From positions 78,587,081 to 78,651,080 of the forward strand of contig JAHLJT010008756.1 of the NCBI GenBank assembly GCA_031308135.1: a stretch of DNA of 64,000 nucleotides. The letters are read 5' to 3'. Below, piece by piece: positions 46,886 to 59,092 of this stretch (its first letter is position 1; each line of letters starts with the position of its first letter). The position numbers were made by a program, and so were the translations under genes. Source of the DNA: Acheta domesticus (taxonomy: Eukaryota > Arthropoda > Insecta > Orthoptera > Gryllidae). Below the pieces are notes generated by a model, which did not search any database, had not been told where the DNA came from, and was given only the letters and a program-made list of their open reading frames with translations.

Positions 46886-49799
46886 CTTGTTTGGTCGGAT
46901 GCTTCTCTCGAGTACGATCTGACTGTTCATGCATGTCGTAATATTATGGCTCAAACAAAAATAACCAACATAATGTGGATAAATTCCAGAACTCGTTACT
47001 GGATTGGTTTGAACGTTTTCAGGAACCCAGAAACATGTGTGATTTAATTGATGTGCACATTGAATTATTACAAGTTCTAGTAGAACCGTCTTGGAATGTA
47101 AATGTAATAGAACTTTTTGGTGTAAATATGGCCAGAACCATGCTAGGTTAATGGATTCTTCTTCATTATTACACGCCTTAGCCAAACCGGGACCCGTGCG
47201 TCTTATGTGGTCGTAATCTTAAATTTTCCGGTCCCTTACACATTTTTTATTACACGTATTGAAACGTTTCTCTCTCCAGAAAGGTGAAAGAAGTGTCTCA
47301 TTAATTAAGACCTAAGACTTAATTACATTAAATGATGGTATAACACTACATTTTTATTACACTTTGAAGTACATGTCTAACTAAAGTGCGGCTTTGCTAT
47401 GAGGTTTTACATAATCAAAGTGGTTCGGAGAACCATTGGTTTTTGCCACGCGTGTTCTAGAGAATTCTTGTAGATCCTAAGCATCAAAAATAGGGTAGGC
47501 CACTCCCCACGATGGTATCAATTTGGCAAAGATTATGGATCTGTTAAAAAAATATTTGTGTTACAGCTTTTTATTTCATAGGGAAAAGGGGACACATGTT
47601 ACATTTCTCCAGCAGTGAATTGTAATAAGTTTCAAATATACGAATTTCCTGTATTACTGTATTCTGCAGATTTGCTGCAAAGTACGAACGTGTCATTTCC
47701 CACCAGCATTGGATATTATACACCTACCTTAATCTTATTATCTGATACTCTAAGATAAGGAAATTACATATAAGCATGGAGAACAATATATTTCATTGCT
47801 TTTTTTTAAATTTTGTGTGTGATATAATTCTTATTTTTAATGTAGGTTACGTATATTTTTCTACACGAACTTTTGAAATGGAACGTTGGATTGAGGTACT
47901 ATTCGATAGATTTCGCGTATGTTTTGTCAATAGTTGGAACATATCATTTACAGAATTTTTTACTACCACTTGGCTAATTACTTGGTATTAGTCATCTGTT
48001 CCTGTCTGCATTTTCTTCTGAGATGAGACAACAGAAATAAGCTATTATGTTATTCTACATTACGTTATTGAAATGTTTTCTTCTGAAACAGGAAGAGAAT
48101 AAATGTTCAGAGATTAATGGCTTTCTTAATGGTATTTATTCAATCGATTTCTGTTCCTCGTTGTTTAAGATGTCAGGAAGCTTTATTTTTTACTGATGTA
48201 TTGCAAATTCCTTTGACCGAGTAATTTATCTACACGTTGCTTCTCCAACAATAAACATGTTTCCTTGAAATAAAGAGAAAGTTTAATGTCAACAGCAAAC
48301 ATTTGTGTTCACTAATGCAAAATTTAAACTTTTATGTACACTTAATAAGTGAAACCAATTTAATGATATTTTGTTTAAAGGAATATTCGCACATTAGAAT
48401 AATTATCTAATTTGAAGTGAATATTAAAAGATATTTGCAGGTTATATAAGGAAAGCGTAAATTGTTCCTGAGATCTATTAAATTCCCGCGTGAACCATTT
48501 TATGCATTGCTTGTAATGTTTGGTTTTCACTCTGAAGGACCTGAAAAATAACGGATTCACTTATTTAGTGTAAAGTGGTTTAATATTCAGTATTCCGTAT
48601 TAATGAGCATTAACGATAATGCCAACATTATCTCATAATGATTAGAAAAAAGAATTCTGGTGATAAGGGGTTGAAAGAATAATTTTAGATTATTCTTTTG
48701 GTTAATTTTTACCGTTAACTTTATTTTACCTCTTGTCGAGTTTTATTTTTGTTCTGTTAAGATATCAATATTTTCTGTGAATTTCTGTCCTATTTTCTTT
48801 CATACATCGGTTTACGATATAAAACGCTCACCTTAATTACACAAATAAATTATCCAATATGATAAACTAGATCTACCCTTTTAATTCGTTATGATCATAA
48901 TTCATTTCTTCTTTCTCCTTAATGCACAAAGTGTAAAACTTTTGTTTTTTTATTACCAGAAGCCATTTCACGTCACTCATTCTAACGACACGATGGATAT
49001 AGTAGGTCTGTGACCCGAAACATTATTGGACTGAGTGTAGGATCTTCTGCCATAAAGGTACCCTGGATTGTCACCGCATTTCAAGTAAAAGGTCAGTGCA
49101 TCCATAAAAAGGGTGATAAAGGGATGGAAACGATTGATATAAGGTTCTCCTCGGTTGTAAAACGATGACGTGTTTTATTCATTTCGTGATCAAGAACTAC
49201 CAGACTCTTTTTTCTCCTCTTCGAAAACGAGAGGAGGTATGGCATGAAGTTTCTCACTACATCATAACCGTGATCTACAGACTTGATGGTGTTTATGCGA
49301 AGCTCACTTAATGCGAACAAGCGGTAAGCATATACAATGGCGATCAAAATTAAGGTTATTCCAGATGCATTTGTTTCTTTGTGACTTATGAATAAAACAA
49401 ACAATTGTCATATCGTTCCGTACGACGTAGTGTAGGATGAATTATTAGTACAGCTGTGAACCTTGTTCCCTGTGTGTTCTTATCTGGTTTCTATGGATTC
49501 GATAGCTTAATTTATCGTGCGTGGCCGATGAATTGCCAAGCACTTTAGAGGGCCAGAAGCCAGCTACTAAATAAACTTAATGAATATGGAAAATTGATGT
49601 AATAGAAACCATATTGCCAAAATTATGTATTGACTTTCATATTTCTTAGATATTGCAATTCGTATTAATTTCATTTCCGAAATCTGCTACAAATAAAGCT
49701 CAACACATGTCAAAAGCTACTTAATTTGACTATTTTCAAGATTCATGACGGTCATTAAAAGCTTTTGTATTTCCAGAAGATCTTGACACAATTAAGGTT
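46886..49799. other. AT-rich intergenic, nothing recognised
   Basis: No coding, repeat or promoter signal noticed on either strand. Confidence 0.45.
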
Positions 49800-49866
49800 C
49801 TGTTAACACAATTGATTAATATTTAATAATATTAAATCTATATAAAATATATTTAATATTTAAATA

Positions 49867-49894
49867 AGATTTAATATTTAAAAATATTAAATCT
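49867..49894. repeat. AT palindrome, 13-bp arms
   Basis: AGATTTAATATTT and its exact reverse complement separated by AA. It is part of a run of related AT-rich inverted motifs at 49815-49894. Confidence 0.8.
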
Positions 49895-52480
49895 CTTCAA
49901 AGAATTTAACATTATTGACTTTAAAAACAGAAAGAAAAGTGACACATTTCTGCTTGTCACTTTTCTGCACTGAGCAGTGCACTTAGAGTTGCGAACCGCG
50001 ACATCTTAGTGACGGTTACGCCATGTATGTTTCGAGTGGTATTACTGTTTTAGTGAAACTAGAAATCTATAATACGGAAGCTGTTAGCCAAAATACTCAG
50101 TTTCACATATAAAATTAATCAGTAATCGCAGTGCACATTCAATAATGTTTTGTACGTAAGTCCGCATGACTAGACTCTGGTTTCAGTAAGCTTAGTCTAG
50201 CCAGTCTAGCCATTCTGCGGTAGATATAGAGGTCACAAACGAAGATATATTGTACCTACAATAGTTGAATATTAATACCAAATTGTCACTCAACAGTAGA
50301 AGCAACAATTAATTTATCTGCGTCAACAACTACATCAACTGCATCACTTACAGTATGTTCAAGGAAATCAGGAAAGTTTCCTATACTGACAATTTCAGCA
50401 TTGGCAGCAAGAAAATGTCTCAACAGTATGGTATGCAAACAAGCGTAACTGAGGATTCGTCAACCTCAGTCTACGTTTTCCAAAACAATAGCTCACCAAC
50501 ATCCTGTCCTTCATCTCGAGAATCACTTCCAATAAATACTACCATCCGTGAATATGGGAGTGGAATCAGGAAACGAATTATTACAATCACGTGAAAGTGA
50601 AACGTAAACAATATCCTAATTACATAAGGTTGTGGAATCTTAGAAAATTTAGAACATGAAATTGTGAATGTCGCCAAACACTAACCTGTTCAGTGCTCAA
50701 CTCAGAATTCTCCCTAAAAACGTTCACACTCTTAATAATTATATTAAACGTTTAGAAGACATTAAACACATAACTGAAAACAACTTAAGGACATAACCGT
50801 ACGACGCAGTTAAAATAATGATCATCACAATCGAAGACTTACACAACCTTAAAATTTCTTTTTTTGGAAAAATTACATTAAATATGTAGATACCAAACCG
50901 AAAATATTTATAAGTAGTAACTAAGTACTTGGTCATTACGCATTTTGAAAACGATATCAGAGATGAACTCATTCGTGTTAAATTATCAGTAACTAAAATA
51001 AATATTTTACACAAAAAGGAAAAACACATTTTTATCGGTTGATCTAACAGACAATAGAGAGGTTAAGAGTGTATTCAACTGGAACTACATTATACAAGAA
51101 TATTGTCGAGTTAAAAAAAATGAAATCTAGAATTACTTTCAAGAAATCACCTTCAAGAAATATCAACGGTAACTCATAAACTAACTTTGGTTTCGAAAGC
51201 AGAAGTTAAATGCGTAGAAAAAAACTATTCACAATTCAAAAAATTAAGACACCCAATCACAATGTGTAAATCGTAAAGACTTTTATCTACCAATCTATAA
51301 AGATTGCACTTACAGAATTAATCACAAATTGTAATAAATATGCTAATTTAATGAGTTGTATGTACCCTTGTAATATTAATTTTATAAAAGCAATAGATAA
51401 CTAAATTAAATGATCTTCTAATATCATCATTAAACTAATCCACAATACCATTTATTTAATCTAAAGCGAAAACACTAACAATGACAGACGTTTTAAGTTT
51501 TGTATGTCCAAATTACTGTTATTACGATTCAATTCTGTATGTTTCTCGAGGTATTAACTGTGTCTTGCACCTTCTTCTCAAAACTCATTTCTGTTCGATC
51601 CAATCCTGTTTACTATTTGCGTGTGGCATGTTTACAGTCATGAATACGTCTATGATTATCGTTCCTATACTCCATCCTTCTGAGTCTATTTCATCTATTC
51701 TGTTCGACGTACATTTGCCCTGCAAATAGAGGAGCAGACTTCACTGCACCGTTCTCAAAGAGCTCATAGTGCGCTTGTTAAACGGACGTATGGAGATTGT
51801 AATGAAACGTGGCCGAAGCACAGATACAGACTTGTTCAAACATATTCTATCTCACCACCCAGAGAATAGAGACGGCTAGTTGATGCACTTCCGTTTGTAC
51901 ATTATTCTCCAATTTGGCGCGCAATGTGCCGCAGAATTGGAGATACTGCGGTCAATTTCTGTTCCATTTTGCTTCGCAGGATGGGAGCATTTATCTCCAT
52001 TGTAGGCGGATAGATGTTCGAAGCTCTGTATGGGTAGGTATATGTTTCAATCATCGTTGCCTTCTTTTTTTATGGGGTTCACAACCATGAATGTATACTT
52101 CACTAGTACTGTGACCACAGCTAGGTTCTTGCTAGAAATTGTCGTATAGCAATAAAAAATTGACCTCCTTAAAAGAATATAAGCGACTACGCTGTTGTCA
52201 GATAATAGCTTTGCAAGGTTTGTTAGTTGAATGGTTTTAATGATGGATTCATGTACACTGTCAAGTACACTTTAGTAATAAGAACCACTTTACTTCACAC
52301 TTTTCTTATATTGATAGTTACTTTACTGATATTGATTCCAAAACGATCGTTGTCTAAAGTACCTACAAAACTTTTTTTAATCTAGATTTTCATTATTTTT
52401 CACACATGTAGAAAGTTGGATTCTCCTTTTTCTTTTTCTATTCACAATTTAGATTTGTTCATGTAAGCTTTGCCTTAGGG
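49895..52480. other. AT-rich intergenic, nothing recognised
   Basis: No coding or repeat signal noticed. Confidence 0.45.
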
Positions 52481-53040
52481 AGTTACTTCTATGTCAGTCC
52501 TCGCTTTTTCTTCCACTTACTGCCTTCTTGCTTCTTTTAAAATGTTTATATTTCGGAATTGTCTGCATGCATCTAGGGCCCATTCTTACCTACCCTTCCG
52601 CATACTTTTCTATTTACATCATCTTCCATCGGTTCCTACCTTTGACATTGCCACCTCATACTTTTTCACGCTTGCAACTTTCGTTCTTTTCTTTGCCATT
52701 GCCTTCGTCACTTCACTGCTGTTGCTGCTGCTGCCACCGCCGCCGTCGTCGTCGTCTTCCGTTCCCCGGGTCGATATGGTGCCCTTCCTCTGCGGCTCAG
52801 CTTATTGCGCGGGACCCGCTCTGGACCCGATATTAAATTTGGCTCCGAGCGATCGCACAACCACCTTCACTCCTGCCGCACCCTCGGCCGCCGCCATCAC
52901 CGTCGCCACCGCCACACGTCGTTTCTTCCGACATTGTTTCCGTTTCGACTTCACGAGGAATCTAGGGGAAGAAATCATACTTTGGAATGAGGTGACTCTG
53001 CAGAAACAAAACCGTGTAATGATAGCAGTGGTGTGAAAGC
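52481..53040 (+). other. Open frame of 181 codons with CTG/CCG/GTC triplets, doubtful
   Basis: The frame 52491-53036 has a hydrophobic first half (two Phe/Leu-rich stretches), then a Leu-Pro-Ser run from triplet repeats TGCTGTTGCTGCTGCTGCCACC near 52719 and GTCGTCGTCGTC near 52748. The second half is GC-richer. No family is recognised. The pyrimidine-rich first part explains the hydrophobic translation, so coding is unlikely but not excluded. Confidence 0.2.
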
Positions 53041-53149
53041 AAGCGTATTATGAAAATGAAGCAGAAATTTCTAGACTGAGCCAGGATACACACCTGACTC
53101 GTATTTTAAAGTAATAGTGTTACAAGAAATAAACGTTCTCATATTATTT

Positions 53150-53960
53150 GTAATTTTTGCAATTTTTGAAAATAGAGAGAGTTTAACGAAAATTGGACCT
53201 CAGCCATTTTTGTAAGTGTACTTTTCAATCAACGGCAAAATAATTAAAGAAAAAGTTGGAGTACTTTTTCAAAAAATTGTTTTTTTATTGCTTTGATATC
53301 ACGTAAAATTACGCAAGAACTACTCATATTTTTTTAAATGTACATGACCTCATTTAAATATTTAATTTTGAAGAATATATGTCATTAAGAAAAAAATATC
53401 TGCAATATTCTAGATGTAGGATGACTAAATATTAATTTTTTTGCAAATTTCGATAATTTTGATGGTTTAACGTATAATGGAGCTGGGCCAATTTTATAAA
53501 TATACATAATATACTATAAATGTAATATTTCAGAAACAATGTTTAAAGTTGGAGCGATTTTTGAGACAATTTTTAAAATGTTTTTGTAAATTCTGTAAAG
53601 ATCCCCCAAATTAAAAATATGCGTTCCGTATTTAAGGAATCGCGACATCAACAGATTAATTAACAATCTTTAAATTTGATGAAAAATTACCTATGGTTTA
53701 GCGTTGATGGACAGACGGTCGGATAGGTAAGTCCTTTTCCCGGTAAACCAACTTTTCCGTTTCTGGGAGCACAAAACATGAATTCTGGCTACACACCGCG
53801 TTAGAGAAAGTTATTTACTACATATAGGAACAATAATTGTCTTCTTAATGGTTATCAGGTCCCATAAAAAGAGTTGTTCTGTCAAAAATTGCAATGTTTT
53901 TTGCAGAATTACAATATCTTCTGTATACTTCGAAAGCAGTATGCAAGAAAGTAAAATCAA
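53150..53960 (-). repeat. Dispersed repeat with CCGTC-type motif, copy 3
   Basis: The reverse complement follows 38250-39060: contig-internal GCAGAATTACA, an ACACCGCGTTAG element, a short GACAGACGGTCGG remnant of the microsatellite near 53712, then the AT-rich body with GTCATGTACATTT and TGAGTAGTTCTTGCGTAATTTTACG. It is strongly diverged from the other two copies. Confidence 0.7.
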
Positions 53961-55122
53961 TATTTTATCATATTAAATTATGGTCAATATTTATAAGTTT
54001 TATTAGATATATAATAATAAATAATTATTTAGTTTTAATTTATTAAAATAATAATTTAATAAATAGTTATTTAAACATATCTCATAATTTTGTAAAGATA
54101 TATTGTTTTTAATTTCTCCAAACAATTCTCAAAAACAAAGTGAGGGTTGATGGAAATGCATTTCAAATGTATTTCTATAATATTCATTATGTAGAATAAA
54201 ATAATTACAATATAATTGAGAAGGTCAATAAATGTAAGAATGTAAATAATAATGAATGTAAGAATAAATTATCCATGATGTTGATTATCACACACACGGA
54301 AATATTTTTGTTATTTGTTGACTCATTAATTTAAGAACAAATATTAGGGCAATTGAAATCAAGGGATATGTGAGATTTCTTTTTTGAGAAACGTTATTTT
54401 TGTCAGATTATTTTAGGACGTATCGAAGCAACATCGATTTTGTTAAGCTATGTGTCATTGTGCACCTGAAAGAAAAATTAATTTCCTGAGCAGTCGAACT
54501 ATCAACAGGGGCTACAAATGTGTAACCATTTGTAGATACAGCTAAAATATTAACATTTTTTTTATAAAAGGCTCAAAGCTTCCCTTTCAACAATTTGCAT
54601 TACTTTTTTCCATTTTACGAGTTTACGCAAAAACTTTGTGCGTGATTCATTTTATGAATAGCTCATAAATCATTCATTAAAGGTACGAAAGAACCCAAAA
54701 CTCACCAATAGCGAAAGAGCCCTCTGTTCAAATATCTTCACAAACTTGAAATAATTTCCTGGGTTATGGGTTTTTAATTCTGGAGCATTAAAAAAAATTT
54801 CGCTGTATAGCATTTTAACTTCGTTTCCACCAACATTCCTTTCTCTATGACTCGTAAGCTTTCATTTAGCTTAGTGATTTCTTATACCCTAATTCCATCT
54901 TTCATTCCTGCACTAATATTTTTATTATTTCTCTTCGCGGTTTGCAAATTGCTACTGCATCATTACCAAGTATTCTGAAACCCTGTCTGCTTTATACCAT
55001 CCTTATGCCTGTTTTTTTCCACATTCCATTCCTTTATCTCCTTCTCCTTTCCACCGACGTCGACACCCACACTTGATATAATGACAGTCATTCTGGTTTA
55101 ATCGTATCCTTCAAACTAGCCT
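53961..55122. other. AT-rich, nothing recognised, runs into gap
   Basis: No coding or repeat signal noticed. Confidence 0.45.
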
Positions 55123-56122
55123 NNNNNNNNNNNNNNNNNNNNNNNNNNNNNNNNNNNNNNNNNNNNNNNNNNNNNNNNNNNNNNNNNNNNNNNNNNNNNN
55201 NNNNNNNNNNNNNNNNNNNNNNNNNNNNNNNNNNNNNNNNNNNNNNNNNNNNNNNNNNNNNNNNNNNNNNNNNNNNNNNNNNNNNNNNNNNNNNNNNNNN
55301 NNNNNNNNNNNNNNNNNNNNNNNNNNNNNNNNNNNNNNNNNNNNNNNNNNNNNNNNNNNNNNNNNNNNNNNNNNNNNNNNNNNNNNNNNNNNNNNNNNNN
55401 NNNNNNNNNNNNNNNNNNNNNNNNNNNNNNNNNNNNNNNNNNNNNNNNNNNNNNNNNNNNNNNNNNNNNNNNNNNNNNNNNNNNNNNNNNNNNNNNNNNN
55501 NNNNNNNNNNNNNNNNNNNNNNNNNNNNNNNNNNNNNNNNNNNNNNNNNNNNNNNNNNNNNNNNNNNNNNNNNNNNNNNNNNNNNNNNNNNNNNNNNNNN
55601 NNNNNNNNNNNNNNNNNNNNNNNNNNNNNNNNNNNNNNNNNNNNNNNNNNNNNNNNNNNNNNNNNNNNNNNNNNNNNNNNNNNNNNNNNNNNNNNNNNNN
55701 NNNNNNNNNNNNNNNNNNNNNNNNNNNNNNNNNNNNNNNNNNNNNNNNNNNNNNNNNNNNNNNNNNNNNNNNNNNNNNNNNNNNNNNNNNNNNNNNNNNN
55801 NNNNNNNNNNNNNNNNNNNNNNNNNNNNNNNNNNNNNNNNNNNNNNNNNNNNNNNNNNNNNNNNNNNNNNNNNNNNNNNNNNNNNNNNNNNNNNNNNNNN
55901 NNNNNNNNNNNNNNNNNNNNNNNNNNNNNNNNNNNNNNNNNNNNNNNNNNNNNNNNNNNNNNNNNNNNNNNNNNNNNNNNNNNNNNNNNNNNNNNNNNNN
56001 NNNNNNNNNNNNNNNNNNNNNNNNNNNNNNNNNNNNNNNNNNNNNNNNNNNNNNNNNNNNNNNNNNNNNNNNNNNNNNNNNNNNNNNNNNNNNNNNNNNN
56101 NNNNNNNNNNNNNNNNNNNNNN
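55123..56122. other. Assembly gap, 1000 N
   Basis: Exactly 1000 N. The contig to its right opens inside the composite repeat that also occurs at 2597. Confidence 0.99.
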
Positions 56123-56774
56123 TTTTGAGATAATCACGTTTAAAAAGTTTTTTTTATTACATTTTTTCCCAGCCCTAAAGCTGTAATTTTTAAATTATTT
56201 CATTCATTGAAGCGCCAAACTACACAACTGAGTGTAATATTTGGCGCTTACCCTGCAAAATGTGAGAATTTAAGAACAGCAATATCTGAAGATCCTAGGT
56301 TTATAGCCGTTTGTTTGCGAAACATAAAAATCCCTGATGTGACTGATGGCGATTACATTTTTTATTAATTAAAAGGTTATTTTTACAGATTTGGCGCCAA
56401 AATTTTGCGTCCCTTAGAACTGGTCCATGCAACTGATGACGTCCATATCTCCATTTATTTTAAATATGGCGCTTAGCCGGTTGATGCATAACACGTCCAA
56501 TTGCGGATTTCGCCCCGCTGCTCAGACTATCGGGCGCCACTACAGCGGCACCCGCCGCCACCGCAAAACCGCAACCTCTACAGGTCCCGGCGCGGCTCGG
56601 CGCGCACATCCAGATGGAGAGCAAGTTCCCTCGACCTGTACAGAGATCACTAGGGCGGCTGCCCGCGTCCCAAATTTTTTTATTGGTGGGTGACACGCAA
56701 TTGCAACGGAGCGGTGGCAATGGCCACGAAAACTTCTATGAAAGAGCAACAACTGCGATAAATTTCAAGAGTTG
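56123..56774 (+). repeat. Composite repeat flanking the retrotransposon (matches 2597-3238)
   Basis: Same order and orientation as 2597-3238: TTTTGAGATAATCACGTTTA, TTGAAGCGCCAAACTACACAA, GACTGATGGCGATTACATTT, the right inverted repeat, the right direct repeat, and AAGAGTTG before the LTR. This version carries extra bases in many homopolymers (for example runs of T near 56150 and A near 56880), suggesting poorer consensus near this contig's start. Confidence 0.9.
56770..56774. repeat. Target-site duplication, left (AGTTG)
   Basis: AGTTG directly before the left LTR equals AGTTG directly after the right LTR (61761-61765). A 5-bp duplication is usual for Ty3/gypsy integrases. Confidence 0.88.
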
Positions 56775-57190
56775 TGTTATAACTCAAAAACACTCACTTT
56801 CCATAAGAATATTTATTTACAAAAATCTGGGCCAACTCGGCCGCTATGTACAGTTACCAACAAACTTCATATACAAAAAACAATATGCCATCTGGCTGAA
56901 ACCACGCCGAGCGCTCTACTGCCGGTGATCCTCCGTCGGCGTCCTTTTATTTGGGCCAGCTCCCGCGCAAGGCTTCCCGCGGCTTCCCCTGATTGGCCGG
57001 TTCACCAGTGCGCGGAGCCCAGGTAACAGGCGTGGCTGGTTTCTGAGCACACCCTTGGCGCGCTTGACGAAGCTCAGCGCGCCTGATGCCGACGCTCTGT
57101 GCTGCGCGCTGCCGGAGGCGGGAACATGCTGCCGGCGCTCTTTGCCGCGCAGTTAGCGCGGCAACTTTGAACTGCCGTCCGCATACTACA
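56775..57190 (-). repeat. 3' LTR
   Basis: 416 bp, TGTAGTATGC to GAGTTATAACA on the element strand. CpG-rich in its first half (GCGCGGCAAAGAGCGCC) and AT-richer toward its end. Near-identical to 61345-61760. TTTTATTTGGG on the plus strand near 56944 is part of it; no polyadenylation signal was settled. Confidence 0.95.
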
Positions 57191-57825
57191 CCCTCCCCAC
57201 CGAAGTTGTGATGTAGGGGGTGAAACGACGCAGTCGGTTGCTCCTCCGCAATGCCGGCCGCTGCTGCGACTGTAGAGATGGCTCCTCGATGGTTGCGCCG
57301 GAATCCAGTGTGGGCCGCTCCTCCTGCTGGCTTGAAAAGGGAAAACGCATTACACTTTCTGTTGCCCTGCTCTGCGCTGCCCCCCCCGCCTGTTGCTTAT
57401 CTACTACAGAATCGTAGTACCGTCTCCTAATCTGTGATTGATGCCGAGAGATTGATCTATCTTCTGTCCTGAGGACGTAAACTCTGCCTCCTCTTATTGC
57501 AGTTACTATTGCTGGTTGCCACTTACAATTACTTCCGTACACTCTTACCAGTACCTTATCTCCTCTCTTGAATTTAGCGCCTTTGTTGACACTGGCACTT
57601 CTTCCGGAATAACAAGGACAATAAGGTACGGGGCTGCCGACCATGCAATACTTGAGCGGGGCTTCTACCTGACATATTTGGTAACGTCCTATAGGTGGTC
57701 AACATGCTAAGTAACGCCTGCTCTACTGATGCACCCGCTCTAGTTGCTTTAAGCATGGCTGACTTGAACGTCTGCACTAATCTTTCCACCTCTCCATTTG
57801 ACTGAGGATGGAACGGTGGAGCCAA
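57186..57825 (-). pseudogene. pol: pol: integrase C-terminal part (two overlapping frames)
   Basis: Frame 57574-57825 opens just after the break in the main integrase frame. It carries the region of the third catalytic acidic residue, seen as QSNGEVERLVQTF, completing the DDE triad begun upstream. Frame 57186-57644 then carries the C-terminal DNA-binding-type module (KRGDKVLVRVYG, W-Q-P-A-I-V, G-R-V-Y-V, ending near SRHQSQIRRR) and a Ser/Gln/Arg-rich tail. It continues through the polypurine tract and stops at TAG (57188-57186), whose bases are positions 3-5 of the 3' LTR. One- or two-base shifts separate the pieces, and the matching region of copy 1 differs in length at some of them. Confidence 0.85.
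57191..57201 (-). other. Polypurine tract
   Basis: GGTGGGGAGGG on the element strand, immediately 5' of the 3' LTR: the expected primer site for plus-strand DNA synthesis. Unusually it is also coding, since the pol frame runs through it. Confidence 0.9.
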
Positions 57826-58709
57826 AATGTGCTGTATCCCGCTACTTTTACAAAATTTTTGAAATTCGCTGATATGAACTGCGGGCCGTTATCGGAGATC
57901 AATACTCGTGGGAGGCCTTCTGTTACGAAAACTTTCTTCAAAGCATCTATTGTATGTGGTGCAGTTGTGTGTTGCATGCGCATCACGTACGGATAATTTG
58001 ACAATGCGTCCACTACTAACAACCACATATGCCCTAAGAAAGGACCCGCAAAATCTACATGTATGCGGTCCCACGGCTCGCAGGGTTGGGGCCATGAGCT
58101 TAAATCCGCTCTCGGCGCTGCCTGACTAGTTTGGCATGCTTCGCAATGCTTGCTCATCTCCTCTATATCTTTGGTTATTCCTGGCCAATAACAATAACGG
58201 CGGGCTGCTTGCTTTGTCCTGGCTATACCCCAATGACCCTCATGTAAAAGGCGTAATACCTTTGGTCGCAACTTATGCGGAATCACTACCCTAACTCCTT
58301 CATCGCTAGCCAGTAATAATACGCCGCCCTTAACCGACAGCCTGTGTTGGAGCTTATACCATTCCGTCAGCGCCCTGGTTCGCCTATGCGCGCTGGACCA
58401 ACCAGTTTGCACGTGGTACAGCACTTGCCTGAGCTGCGGATCCTTCTTTGTTTCCTTTGCCACTTGATATGACGAGACTGGAAAACCTGATACTGCCTCC
58501 TCTTCGGCTTGGTCCAGCTGGAGACAGGCGATGTCCTCAGAGTCAAAAGTTGCATCCGGCCCTTGCGGAAGACGGGATAGTGCATCTGCGTTAGCATGCT
58601 GATATGTAGATCTGTAAAGTATCCTGTAACTATAATCAGACAGGAAAAGCGCCCACCTTTGCATCTTACGCGCCGTATTATCTGGGATACGCTTGTGTGG
58701 CGAGAACAA
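57777..58709 (-). CDS. pol: pol: RNase H end and integrase core
   Basis: 310-codon frame. Residues ~1-48 are the end of the RNase H region and the linker (ANADALSRLP). A zinc-binding HHCC region follows, with H156, H159, C189 and C192 (HEGHWGIARTKQ, CEAC). The integrase core has its first two catalytic residues in HVDFAGPF (D219) and ISDNGPQF (D273). The frame breaks shortly after, and the third acidic residue is found in the next frame downstream. In the life cycle this enzyme trims and joins cDNA ends to host DNA, consistent with the 5-bp duplication seen. It is probably part of one polyprotein; its first Met is not a real start. Confidence 0.9.
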   Translation of the reverse strand: MFSPHKRIPDNTARKMQRWALFLSDYSYRILYRSTYQHANADALSRLPQGPDATFDSEDIACLQLDQAEEEAVSGFPVSSYQVAKETKKDPQLRQVLYHVQTGWSSAHRRTRALTEWYKLQHRLSVKGGVLLLASDEGVRVVIPHKLRPKVLRLLHEGHWGIARTKQAARRYCYWPGITKDIEEMSKHCEACQTSQAAPRADLSSWPQPCEPWDRIHVDFAGPFLGHMWLLVVDALSNYPYVMRMQHTTAPHTIDALKKVFVTEGLPRVLISDNGPQFISANFKNFVKVAGYSTFWLHRSILSQMERWKD

Positions 58710-59092
58710 GACACCAACGGCTTATGATCAGTAATGATTATGAACTTTGACCCATACAAGTATTCGTTGAATTTTCTCACGCCGTATACAATTGCTAAAG
58801 CTTCTTTTTCTATCTGAGAGTAATTCTTCTGGTGAACATTCAACGTTTTTGACACACAAGCAATTGGCCGCTCAACACCCTTAGCATCCTTCTGCGAAAG
58901 GACTGCCCCAATACCATATTCTGATGCATCTACAGCTAGTATAGTCGTTCTATCTGGCAAAAAATGTTCCAATTTAACTGCCTGCATTAAATTCTCTTTC
59001 AACCTCCGAAATGCCTTGTCACAATCTGCCGACCAATGCCATTTTACGCCTTTCTTACGCAACGCGTTGAGGGGTGCTGCTATTTCCGCCAT
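58367..59092 (-). CDS. pol: pol: RT connection and RNase H
   Basis: The true RNase H part spans about the first 125 codons of this frame. It has the first catalytic Asp in AVDASEYGIGAVL (about residue 54), the Glu-containing helix IEKEALAIVYGV and the TDHKPL motif. After TDHKPLVS the frame leaves the homologous register, and the correct one continues in 57777-58709, so a frameshift lies near 58720. The tether N-terminal to it (LRKKGVKWHW) joins RT across another break at 59090-59100. RNase H removes template RNA during reverse transcription. Confidence 0.9.
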   Translation of the reverse strand: MAEIAAPLNALRKKGVKWHWSADCDKAFRRLKENLMQAVKLEHFLPDRTTILAVDASEYGIGAVLSQKDAKGVERPIACVSKTLNVHQKNYSQIEKEALAIVYGVRKFNEYLYGSKFIIITDHKPLVSCSRHTSVSQIIRRVRCKGGRFSCLIIVTGYFTDLHISMLTQMHYPVFRKGRMQLLTLRTSPVSSWTKPKRRQYQVFQSRHIKWQRKQRRIRSSGKCCTTCKLVGPARIGEPGR

